DNA of 15,437 bases. It comes from CADAWZ01 sp045114665 (GTDB taxonomy: Bacteria; Vulcanimicrobiota; CADAWZ01). Positions 1-6,818 of the stretch are shown piece after piece. The stretch is taken from positions 1-15,437 of the forward strand of contig JBGUKW010000296.1 of the NCBI GenBank assembly GCA_045114665.1, written 5' to 3'. Under the pieces are notes generated by a model, which was not told the origin of the DNA, ran no database searches, and saw nothing but the letters and a program-made list of their open reading frames with translations. A program made the translations under genes and the position numbers. The first letter of the stretch is position 1. Each line of letters opens with the position of its first letter.

Positions 1-501
1 TTTTGGAACTTTGTTTTGAATAAAATGTCTTGCTATGTCTTTTTCTTTTGGCATTATTGATTCAAGAGTTTTTTTAGAATCATTGTATGTTGCAAAACTC
101 TCCATAAGAATCAATTTTTGATTATTTTTCATTGATTGACGAGCTATTATCTCGAGAAATGAAATGTCATTTTTGGCCTTGATCAAAGATTTTGCACATT
201 CCATTCCCATTCCAGTACCAAGACCGCCATTTAATTTTATTATGACTGTTTTTTTGTTTATTTTTTCAGCTTTTTCTGAATAATCTTCTAAAATATTTGT
301 TAGGTGTGGAAGATTTTTAATAGGTTTAATATCTTTGTCTGAAATATATGTACTTATTCCACTTGTAAGTTTTTGATAGTGCTTTTTGAATATATCAATC
401 ACAAGAGAAGGAATATTTTCTTTCTCCATTTTTTTGTGAAAATAGTTAAATTTGTCTTCCATTTTAATGCTTTTATACCCATTTTTTATTTTTCTTTTCA
501 T
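1..501 (-). CDS. UTP--glucose-1-phosphate uridylyltransferase, N-terminal part (runs off the left edge)
   Basis: The frame is open for 167 codons from an ATG at 501 to the first base of the window, so only the N-terminus is present. Motifs match the eukaryotic-type UDPGP family, which makes UDP-glucose from UTP and glucose-1-phosphate in the cytoplasm. The nucleotide-binding loop LNGGLGTGMG lies at residues 90-99, followed by AKSLIKAK (103-110), FLEIIARQ (115-122) and FIQNKVPK (160-167). All are in the family order and spacing. Family members are usually near 450-500 residues, so about two thirds is missing beyond the edge. The start is uncertain: ATG 501 has no close Shine-Dalgarno and a TATAAT lies only 9 nt upstream, so Met14 (ATG at 462) is an alternative. 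The gene is divergent from the membrane operon at 578. UDP-glucose would feed glycogen or surface polysaccharide synthesis (inference). I am confident of the family. Confidence 0.88.
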   Translation of the reverse strand, partial: MKRKIKNGYKSIKMEDKFNYFHKKMEKENIPSLVIDIFKKHYQKLTSGISTYISDKDIKPIKNLPHLTNILEDYSEKAEKINKKTVIIKLNGGLGTGMGMECAKSLIKAKNDISFLEIIARQSMKNNQKLILMESFATYNDSKKTLESIMPKEKDIARHFIQNKVPK

Positions 502-577
502 TTTCTTTTATTATAGTTGTTCTTCCTGCAAAAAAATAATAGCAATTAAAAAATAAAAAGGGAAAATAGGGGAATGA
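502..577. promoter_or_regulatory. Divergent intergenic region with possible promoters
   Basis: This 76-nt, very AT-rich gap separates the divergent uridylyltransferase and the membrane operon, so promoters for both should lie here. For the minus strand a perfect TATAAT reads at 515-510, but its -35 region is poor and it sits only 9 nt from ATG 501. That would give a nearly leaderless mRNA or favour the inner start at 462. No convincing plus-strand promoter can be picked from the A/T runs. AGGGGAA at 568-574 is the ribosome binding site for the plus-strand gene and supports its TTG start at 578. Confidence 0.4.
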
Positions 578-2524
578 TTGAAAGAAAAAAATATGGAGTA
601 TGAAATTTTTTTAACTTATGCAACAGTTTTATTGCCTGTAATTTTTGGCTTTTTGATTTTAAAGACAGAAAATAAAATTTTGAGAAATATTATTTCTTTT
701 CTTTTCTGCCTTTTGATAATACTTGATTCTTGGATTTTATTTTTTTTAGAAAATATTTTTGTTTTTGTAAATCATATCTGTTATTATGTTTCTGCTATAG
801 ACATAATTCTTTTATTAATATCCATTGGAATATCTTTAAAAAAGAAAAATTTATTTATATTTGCATTGTCCTTTTTGCAAATTTCTTTTTTATACTATTT
901 TCTTATTGTAAAAAAACATACTTGTGGTGATCCACTTTTTCTATGTGCAGACAATTTTTCTAAGTTTATGATACTTGCTGTTTCTTCCTGTGTAAGTATT
1001 TTTGTTTTTCTTTGGCTTTTGTATTCAAAAAATGATGCAAAATTAAAGAACAGATATGCAGGTTATTTGCTATTTTTCTTATCTCTTACAAATTTATTTT
1101 TTTTGATAAACAATATTTATTTTCTCCCAATTTGTGTGAATATAATTGCATTACTTCTCTATAGACTTATTGTCCGCTTAAAATCAGAAGGAGCAGAAGA
1201 TGTTGCTGAGTCAGCTATTTTATCATTACTTTTCGTTTCTTTTTTCTTCTCCATATCTGTCTTTTTTTTATATGCCTACAATGGTGGAGAAAGTGGAATG
1301 TCGATTTCTTCTCTGATTAAAAGAGGTTCTTTAAAGAGTGCTCAAAAAGTTTCTATTGCAATCATATTAATTTATTTAGGATCATTTATATTGTCTGGAC
1401 TTCATCCATTTACACATTGGATTAAAAAAGTTGTCAATCTCGATAATTTTTTATCTGCTGTTTTAAATTTGTGTCTATTGACAACTGGCATTTATTTAGT
1501 GATGAGATTTTCACCTTCTTTTATAATGCTTTCGTATTCTGGACATACAACAGGAAAAATTGTTGGATATTCGATTTCATTTTTTGGAGCATTTTCTTTT
1601 TTTGCCTCTTCTGTGGAATTGTTTTTAAAAGACAAAATAGAAGAGGCGAAATATTTGCCACTTCCTTTAGTTACAAGTATTATGGTTATTTGTTGTGGAG
1701 GAGCTAATTCTGAAAGCTCTGTCTCAGCACTTTTTTTATTTTTCTTTGTTTATGGTATTTTATTTTTGTTATATTTATCAAAAATAAGAGAAACAGACCC
1801 TATATTATCTTGGTCTTTTAAATTATTGTTGTTGATCTCATTTATTCCGCCTTTTGGAATATTTTTTGCAGTGTGGTTATTTTTTGAATCCCTATTATGC
1901 ATTTCATTTTCTTACATATCTTCAAAATTTATAGCTTTTTGTTTAAATTTATCTTCACTTTTTATATTTTTAGTTTTGATTCTTGGTTTTATATTTTTGA
2001 TAATTTCAATTTTTAGATTTTTATCTGTTTTAAAATTTTCACAATTTAAGTTGAGACATTCAGCTTTTTCTGGAATTGCTTCTGCAGTTGTTTCACTTTC
2101 TGCATTATATATGTTTTCTTGCTTGAATCTTTCAATTATTTATCAATTTGTAAAGATTGCAGTAAGGGGAGTTATTCCTGTTGATTCTAAATTACCTTAT
2201 ATATATTCTTCACTTACTGAAACTGGAATTTTAAATCAAATGTTTGTTGATGGAGCGAATAATTTTTTAGGTGCTTTTCCTTCTTTACAGATATTTTTTA
2301 TAGCTTTTACTACATTCTATTTTTTATATTTTATATTTAAAAGAAAAGAATTGCCAACTTTTAATATGGAAAATGCAAGAATTACTTTAAGATTGTGGAA
2401 TTTAATAAAATTGAGGATTTTAAAATTTTGGTCAAAATCTGCAATATTTTACTTTTTAAATATTTTTGGATTTATTCTTTTATCTTTTATATTTGGAATT
2501 TCAGCTGGAATAACATTTAGATGA
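578..2524 (+). CDS. Degenerate NuoL/HyfB/MrpA-like antiporter-family membrane protein
   Basis: This 648-residue protein is almost entirely hydrophobic, with well over ten predicted membrane helices. By eye it aligns to the proton-translocating subunit family of Complex I, group 4 hydrogenases and Mrp antiporters. Matching stretches are ADNFSKF (124-130, the family's D-x-S helix 4), NIYFLPICVNIIALLLYRLI (179-198, helix 5), GSFILSGLHPFTHWI (268-282, helices 7/8), LSAVLN...TGIYLVMRFSP (292-313) and IPPFGIFF (423-430, helix 12). The family's key charged residues appear replaced: the helix 5 Glu by Asn188, the helix 7 Lys by Leu272 and the helix 12 Lys by Val432. So it may not pump protons. The start is TTG, 3 nt after an AGGGGAA; ATG 593 is the alternative but has a poor ribosome site. 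The stop overlaps the next gene's start as ATGA. Family placement is fairly sure, function unknown. Confidence 0.72.
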   Translation: MKEKNMEYEIFLTYATVLLPVIFGFLILKTENKILRNIISFLFCLLIILDSWILFFLENIFVFVNHICYYVSAIDIILLLISIGISLKKKNLFIFALSFLQISFLYYFLIVKKHTCGDPLFLCADNFSKFMILAVSSCVSIFVFLWLLYSKNDAKLKNRYAGYLLFFLSLTNLFFLINNIYFLPICVNIIALLLYRLIVRLKSEGAEDVAESAILSLLFVSFFFSISVFFLYAYNGGESGMSISSLIKRGSLKSAQKVSIAIILIYLGSFILSGLHPFTHWIKKVVNLDNFLSAVLNLCLLTTGIYLVMRFSPSFIMLSYSGHTTGKIVGYSISFFGAFSFFASSVELFLKDKIEEAKYLPLPLVTSIMVICCGGANSESSVSALFLFFFVYGILFLLYLSKIRETDPILSWSFKLLLLISFIPPFGIFFAVWLFFESLLCISFSYISSKFIAFCLNLSSLFIFLVLILGFIFLIISIFRFLSVLKFSQFKLRHSAFSGIASAVVSLSALYMFSCLNLSIIYQFVKIAVRGVIPVDSKLPYIYSSLTETGILNQMFVDGANNFLGAFPSLQIFFIAFTTFYFLYFIFKRKELPTFNMENARITLRLWNLIKLRILKFWSKSAIFYFLNIFGFILLSFIFGISAGITFR

Positions 2525-3285
2525 GCGATATTTTATCTGTATTTATTCTTATTTTCTTAATTTGTCTTTCTCCTTTTATAGGTATGTCTATAAAAAAGAT
2601 GAAGGATTATTCGCTTTTTAAAAAAGTTCTAAGTGATAAAACAGAAAATGAGATTGATTTTTCAGAATTGTTTTCTTTTTTGCATTTGATTTTAAATATA
2701 ATAGCCATAATTTTAATATTGCAAAAAAAAGATTTTACTGTTTTGATTTTACTTGTGATTTTTGCTGATTTATGCCGTGGAGTTGCACTTCTTTATTCAA
2801 AAGATAAAAAGGCTTTGAAATTTGGTTTAAAAAGATTATTGCATATTTTAAAATATGGATTTGTAATTCTTCTTTCTATTCCTGTTTATAAATATTTGAA
2901 TGGTTCTTTTCTTCTTTCAGATTTTTTAGACAAGTTTATAATAAAATCAGTTCCATTGTTTTTTATATCTTTTCTTTTTGCTTCTATTTTTAAACTTGAT
3001 TTTTTAGATGAATTTGATAAAGAATTTTTGTATGTTTCAAAAAATACAAGTAAATTTTTAATTTTTGGAAAGCAATTTGAAGGCGTATCTGTTTTTCTTT
3101 TATTGTCTTTGTTTTATATAAAATTTTCATTTTTCGCTTATGTTATTTCTTTTGGCATATTATTTTTAATTTATTTTGTTATGAGTAAATTTAAATTAAA
3201 TATATCTAATTTAAATTTTTTGTACAATATTTCAATTTTTTTAGGAATTTTAAATATTGTATATTTGATTTTTTTGAAAAGTTAA
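2521..3285 (+). CDS. Polytopic membrane protein, possibly NuoH/HyfC-like
   Basis: This 254-residue membrane protein has about seven or eight hydrophobic helices and overlaps the preceding gene by 4 nt, implying translational coupling and joint function. The order matches hydrogenase-4/formate hydrogenlyase operons, where a NuoL-like gene precedes the NuoH-like one (hyfB-hyfC). Residues 157-201 can be laid against the conserved HyfC/NuoH loop and following helix: a Glu in the DKEFLYV segment (168), then FEG (186-188), a hydrophobic helix and Lys201, in the places of the family's ELTMVHEA, YSG and helix-ending Lys. The match is weak, the acidic loop residues are largely lost, and the protein is shorter than NuoH/HyfC (over 300 residues). 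I see no other domain. Treat NuoH-like as a hypothesis resting mostly on gene order; otherwise it is an unrecognised integral membrane protein. Confidence 0.5.
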   Translation: MSDILSVFILIFLICLSPFIGMSIKKMKDYSLFKKVLSDKTENEIDFSELFSFLHLILNIIAIILILQKKDFTVLILLVIFADLCRGVALLYSKDKKALKFGLKRLLHILKYGFVILLSIPVYKYLNGSFLLSDFLDKFIIKSVPLFFISFLFASIFKLDFLDEFDKEFLYVSKNTSKFLIFGKQFEGVSVFLLLSLFYIKFSFFAYVISFGILFLIYFVMSKFKLNISNLNFLYNISIFLGILNIVYLIFLKS

Positions 3286-3292
3286 TAGTATT

Positions 3293-4171
3293 ATGAAAAT
3301 TGAACAATATGAAAATAAAAATGAATATATTACAACAGAAACAAAACCTTCAAAATCTAAGAAGAAGTTCAAACTAAATGAAAAACAATATTCGGAAAAT
3401 AATTGTTTTGAATCAAAATATATTATAAATACGAATATAAATAATTTTGTTGAACTTGGATTTGAATCAGTTGTCCTATTAGGTGAAAATTTTATAAAAA
3501 TAGATAAAATTATAAATATAATTTTGTTATTTTCATTTCTTTCAATTCCTTTTTTATGTAATTATTATCTATTTTTATTACCTATTATTTTAAAATTGTT
3601 ATTTATAACTTTTTGTCGTATTGATTTAGATAAAATAAAAAATGATTATAACAAAGACGATTTTATATATAAATCTAAAATTGAACCTATTTTGAATATT
3701 ATTAAATCTTCTAAAAAAATTTGGAGAAGATTCTCTTCAAGTAAAGTTCTTGATGAAAAATATGCAGGTGGGGCAGGGGAATTTGCAAAATTAGTTCCCT
3801 GTAAAGTATTTAAGAAAATTCCATTCCCATTTAAGACAAAAGCTAATGTTTGTGTTTTAAAATGTGAAAATGAAAGTTTGTTTTTTTTAGAAGATAAATT
3901 GTTGATTTTGATTGGTGATAATATTGGTGTTGTCGATTATCTTGATATTTTTATAAAATCTAAAAAAATACAATTTATGGAAAAAAATAAAGTGCCAAAA
4001 GATTCAAAAATTATTGGCAAAACTTGGAAATATAGAAATAAAAATGGAACGAGAGATAGACGATTTAAAGATAATGTTGAATATCCAATATGCTTGTATG
4101 GTGAATGTGATTTAAAATCTGATTTTGGAGTTGATATATCAATAATATTTTCTAATCCTAAAGATTTATAA
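3293..4171 (+). CDS. Membrane-anchored protein with conserved uncharacterised C-terminal domain
   Basis: The 292-residue product begins with a charged, Lys/Glu/Asn-rich segment (1-50), has a hydrophobic stretch of one or two helices (about 72-108), and ends in a soluble domain (about 127-287). I recall that domain from uncharacterised bacterial proteins, some of which also carry DUF4236. Recognisable points are the SSKKIWRRFSSSKVLDEKY segment (139-157), a Phe/Pro-Phe strand around 176-181, VPKDSKIIGKTWKYRNKNG (234-252), the RRFKDN turn (256-261) and PICLYGE (265-271). No catalytic residues are assigned to it. The gene starts 7 nt after the preceding stop and has no evident Shine-Dalgarno, so it is probably translated by re-initiation in the same operon. 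It precedes the terminator at 4175. Its link to the two membrane proteins is contextual only. Confidence 0.6.
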   Translation: MKIEQYENKNEYITTETKPSKSKKKFKLNEKQYSENNCFESKYIINTNINNFVELGFESVVLLGENFIKIDKIINIILLFSFLSIPFLCNYYLFLLPIILKLLFITFCRIDLDKIKNDYNKDDFIYKSKIEPILNIIKSSKKIWRRFSSSKVLDEKYAGGAGEFAKLVPCKVFKKIPFPFKTKANVCVLKCENESLFFLEDKLLILIGDNIGVVDYLDIFIKSKKIQFMEKNKVPKDSKIIGKTWKYRNKNGTRDRRFKDNVEYPICLYGECDLKSDFGVDISIIFSNPKDL

Positions 4172-4174
4172 TAA

Positions 4175-4209
4175 AAAAAACACTCCCCAAAATTTGAGGA
4201 GTGTTTTTT
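4175..4209. terminator. Bidirectional intrinsic terminator
   Basis: CACTCC (4181-4186) pairs with GGAGTG (4198-4203), extended by A6 on the left against T6 on the right. That gives a 12-bp stem over an 11-nt loop with a T run on both strands. It lies 3 nt after the stop of the plus-strand operon and also downstream of the minus-strand amylase, so it can stop both convergent transcripts. Confidence 0.85.
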
Positions 4210-4210
4210 A

Positions 4211-4262
4211 TTTATGACTTCAGTCTTCAGAGCAAGCCGCCCGTTTTACGGGCGGTGGTGAT
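4211..4262. repeat. Lone GC-rich palindrome, possible IS200/IS605-type end remnant
   Basis: CCGCCCG (4237-4243) pairs perfectly with CGGGCGG (4249-4255) over a TTTTA loop. It is preceded by GACTTCAGTC, itself a small inverted repeat, and by CTTCAG repeated twice (4219-4224, 4226-4231). The stem is much richer in GC than the surroundings. There is no T run after it on either strand, so it is not a normal intrinsic terminator, and one already exists at 4175-4209. From memory the AGCAAGCCGCCCG...CGGGCGGTGGTGATT arrangement resembles the palindromic ends of IS200/IS605-group elements and their non-autonomous derivatives. No transposase or tnpB is present here. Confidence 0.4.
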
Positions 4263-4279
4263 TTATTTATAAATTTACA

Positions 4280-6556
4280 CTATTTTACAGGAACGAAGAT
4301 TCCAGGGCGTTTTGCATCGATTGTTGCACAGATTTTGCCGTTCTGTACTGTTACTGTCTTGCCTGTCATCTTATCGACTAAAACTGTTCCATCTTTGATT
4401 CCGCTTTCTGCTCTTAGAGGAATCTCTCTGTATTCTGGATTGTAGTTGTTGTTGAGAATGACTATTGCTTCCTGCTCTGGGCATGAACGAGAGTATGCAA
4501 GAATCTTGTCATCCTGCCACATTTCTTTCATATCGCCTGTGCGGAGTGCTGGGTTTTCCTGTCTGATTGTTGTCAACTGTTTGAAGTATGCTAACATATC
4601 AGGATCTTTGTCAAACTGCATGTCGTCTCTGTTGTGGATTTCACCCATGATGTCGCAACCGCCATCCATAGCCTGTTCTGTTCCGTAGTAAACACTTGGG
4701 ATTCTGTTTACTGTCATCTGGAATCCGAGAGCTACTTTCATTTTGTTCTTGTCGCCACCTGCTTCGGTGAGGAATCTGACTGTATCGTGGTTATCAAGGA
4801 ATGCTGACATCATTTCTGGATGTTCATATTTTGCATCACATTCTGCGAGCTTATTTGCAAGGTCTCTCATGCTTCCGTCATGTGCAAATACATTCTTCAT
4901 AGTGAAGTGTAGTGGATAATCAAAGAGAGCATCCATATCTGCACCTTGGAATTTGTTCAACTTGGCTGGGTCGCCGTCGAAACATTCACCGACTAAGTAG
5001 AAATCTTGACCTGCGTATTGGTGAATTTCGTGTGAGAATTCGTTCCAGAATGATACTGGTACATTCTTTACTGCATCGAGTCTGAATCCGTCAATACCTT
5101 TGTCAATCCAGAATTTAGATACATCGATCAAATATTTTGAAACTTCAGGATTTTCCTGTGCCAAATCTGGGAGACCGAACATTGAGCCGTTTTCTGCCTG
5201 ATATGGATCGTCGAAATCTTGAATGTCGCCAATGTTGTGATACCAAGTTTCTTTCTTTTCTGGATCTTTGTAGAATGGGTGTTCCCAAGCTGTGTGGTTT
5301 AATGGGATATCGAGAACGATCTTCATCTTCTTATCATGGGCTTTGTTGATAAGCTCTGTGAATTTTTCCATTGAGCCGACATGTTCATCTGTCTGGAAGA
5401 AATCGATTGGCCAATAACCATGGTAACCGTCTGAATCAAAGAATTCTGTCTGGTTTTTCATTACAGGTGTGAGCCATATTGCTGTTGCACCAGTGTCTTT
5501 GATATAATCGAGGTTATCGATGATACCTTGGATATCTCCACCATGATATCTCTTTGCATTGCTTGTGTCAACATGATCATTATTTGTCTTATCGCCATCT
5601 GCAAAACGGTCTGTCATTACGAAGTAAATGATGTCGTTTCTCCAGCTGTCAACAGGTCTTGTTCCGTCTGCAAGTGTATGGTCTTTAAGTGTATCTGCAA
5701 AAGCATTGAGTTTGCCTGAATCCCATGATTTGTTACCTGGTGCATCGATTGAATCTGTTACTTGTTTTACAAAGTCCTTAGCTGTGAATGGCTGAAGTTG
5801 AATTGGATCGCCATCTTTCCAACCTTTTTGACGAAGGAGTTCTTTGTCAAGTGAGAATTCTACGCTTGATGTCTCTGTGTTGAATTTGAGGTCTTTTAAG
5901 AAACCTTTGTCAACATTTCCGTTCTCATCGAGAATTGAGAAGTTCTTTTCATCATAGCCACAAAGAGCTACATTCCAAGGAGATGATGTGCTTCCAGGAA
6001 TTTCATCTGGAAGATTGAGCTTTCCATTTGAACCTGGAACTCTGAGATTGAGAAGGAGATATGCATCGAGGTGGCCATTTTGAGCACCTTCTTTTAATTC
6101 CTTCATGGTAATCTTGAATGTGTATGGCTCTGTTGGTTTACCTTCGTTTGCACTTACTGAAACGATGTCACGGCTCTCATCGAAACCGTCGTTTAAATTG
6201 TATGTATCACCAGCTTGTGATGTCTTGAATGCGTTGAGTCCGCCTTCATCGAGAAGTGCTATTGAAGAAGGAGCAGAACTTCTTGCTGGAGCTGTTGTCT
6301 CAGTTGTTTTTGCTTCTGCCTTTGCTTCTGTTTTTGTTTCTGACTTTACTTGTGAAGCTTCAGCCTTTACGCTTTGAGCTTTAGAGGCTTTCTTTGAAGA
6401 AGATTTTTTCTGAACTTCTGCTGGAATTGTAATGCTTACTGAATCGCCAAGACTTTCTGGCTGTTTTGACTGTTCTTGTACAACTGGAGCTGATACTGCA
6501 GGAGTAGATGATGTCTGAACAGGTGCTATATTGCTCATAGAAGGATTGATAATCAT
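4280..6556 (-). CDS. GH13 alpha-amylase / CGTase-like glycoside hydrolase with N-terminal linker and extra domain
   Basis: The 758-residue enzyme should cleave alpha-1,4-glucans such as starch or glycogen. All four GH13 signatures are intact: DIPLNH (416-421), GFRLDAV with nucleophile Asp494, LVGECF with acid/base Glu524, and FLDNHD with stabilising Asp591. The barrel starts near NDIIYFVMTDRFADGD (307-322), a CGTase-like calcium-site segment, and YYGTEQ (623-628) is also CGTase-like. A C-terminal beta domain fills about 680-758. Residues 1-95 are a Ser/Ala/Lys/Glu/Thr-rich low-complexity segment with no hydrophobic signal peptide. Residues about 128-255 form an extra, probably beta-sandwich, domain. 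The start at 6556 is set by GGAGG 10 nt upstream. The gene is visibly less AT-rich than its neighbours, from high expression or transfer. Exact specificity (amylase, neopullulanase, transferase) is open. Localisation is unclear: cytoplasmic by default. Confidence 0.92.
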   Translation of the reverse strand: MIINPSMSNIAPVQTSSTPAVSAPVVQEQSKQPESLGDSVSITIPAEVQKKSSSKKASKAQSVKAEASQVKSETKTEAKAEAKTTETTAPARSSAPSSIALLDEGGLNAFKTSQAGDTYNLNDGFDESRDIVSVSANEGKPTEPYTFKITMKELKEGAQNGHLDAYLLLNLRVPGSNGKLNLPDEIPGSTSSPWNVALCGYDEKNFSILDENGNVDKGFLKDLKFNTETSSVEFSLDKELLRQKGWKDGDPIQLQPFTAKDFVKQVTDSIDAPGNKSWDSGKLNAFADTLKDHTLADGTRPVDSWRNDIIYFVMTDRFADGDKTNNDHVDTSNAKRYHGGDIQGIIDNLDYIKDTGATAIWLTPVMKNQTEFFDSDGYHGYWPIDFFQTDEHVGSMEKFTELINKAHDKKMKIVLDIPLNHTAWEHPFYKDPEKKETWYHNIGDIQDFDDPYQAENGSMFGLPDLAQENPEVSKYLIDVSKFWIDKGIDGFRLDAVKNVPVSFWNEFSHEIHQYAGQDFYLVGECFDGDPAKLNKFQGADMDALFDYPLHFTMKNVFAHDGSMRDLANKLAECDAKYEHPEMMSAFLDNHDTVRFLTEAGGDKNKMKVALGFQMTVNRIPSVYYGTEQAMDGGCDIMGEIHNRDDMQFDKDPDMLAYFKQLTTIRQENPALRTGDMKEMWQDDKILAYSRSCPEQEAIVILNNNYNPEYREIPLRAESGIKDGTVLVDKMTGKTVTVQNGKICATIDAKRPGIFVPVK

Positions 6557-6566
6557 ATCTCATGAA

Positions 6567-6571
6567 CCTCC
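6567..6571 (-). promoter_or_regulatory. Shine-Dalgarno site of the amylase gene
   Basis: The minus strand reads GGAGG here, the strongest ribosome binding site in the window, 10 nt before the ATG at 6556. Another ATG at 6563 is only 3 nt from it and opens an unrelated 60-codon frame, so 6556 is preferred. Confidence 0.75.
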
Positions 6572-6632
6572 AAAAAATATATATATAAAAAAGTTATCTT
6601 TGATTATTTGATACTTCAAAATTTCTTTTGCT

Positions 6633-6662
6633 ATTATACCACATAAAATATGATTATGGAAA
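6633..6662 (-). promoter_or_regulatory. Probable extended -10 promoter of the amylase gene
   Basis: On the minus strand TGGTATAAT gives a perfect extended -10 (hexamer 6638-6633). A partial -35, TTTCCA (6662-6657), sits 18 nt upstream. Transcription would start near 6626 and leave a leader of about 70 nt containing the Shine-Dalgarno site. No operator is obvious. The remaining intergenic sequence up to 6750 is plain AT-rich DNA in which I see nothing else. Confidence 0.6.
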
Positions 6663-6750
6663 GTAAAAAATGTAAAAAAAATGTTAAAATTAGTTTACAA
6701 ACTCGCCTTGATATTTTTAAATTTTTCATTCCTAAGGTTATGTTTTTTAT

Positions 6751-6797
6751 AAATAAAAAATCCCTTGAATTGGATTTTTATCTCCAAAACAAGGGAT
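6751..6797 (-). terminator. Intrinsic terminator after the BspA-like gene
   Basis: On the minus strand ATCCCTTG (6797-6790) pairs with CAAGGGAT (6767-6760), and an inner TTGGA/TCCAA stem lies beyond a small internal loop. A TTTTTTATTT tract follows. It lies 21 nt beyond the stop codon at 6819 and separates that gene from the amylase promoter. Confidence 0.85.
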
Positions 6798-6818
6798 AGG
6801 TTGAAGTTTAGATACAAT

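Noticed and set aside
578..3285. A complete group 4 NiFe hydrogenase, Complex I or Mrp antiporter operon
   Set aside because: Only one NuoL-like and one possible NuoH-like gene are present, with no catalytic or iron-sulfur subunit and with channel residues replaced.
4237..4255. The GC palindrome as the amylase terminator
   Set aside because: It has no T run on the minus strand, and a canonical bidirectional terminator follows at 4175-4209.
6381..6563. A 60-codon minus-strand frame starting at an ATG just upstream of the amylase start
   Set aside because: Its ATG is only 3 nt from the GGAGG, the protein has no recognisable features, and it is read out of frame inside the amylase N-terminus.
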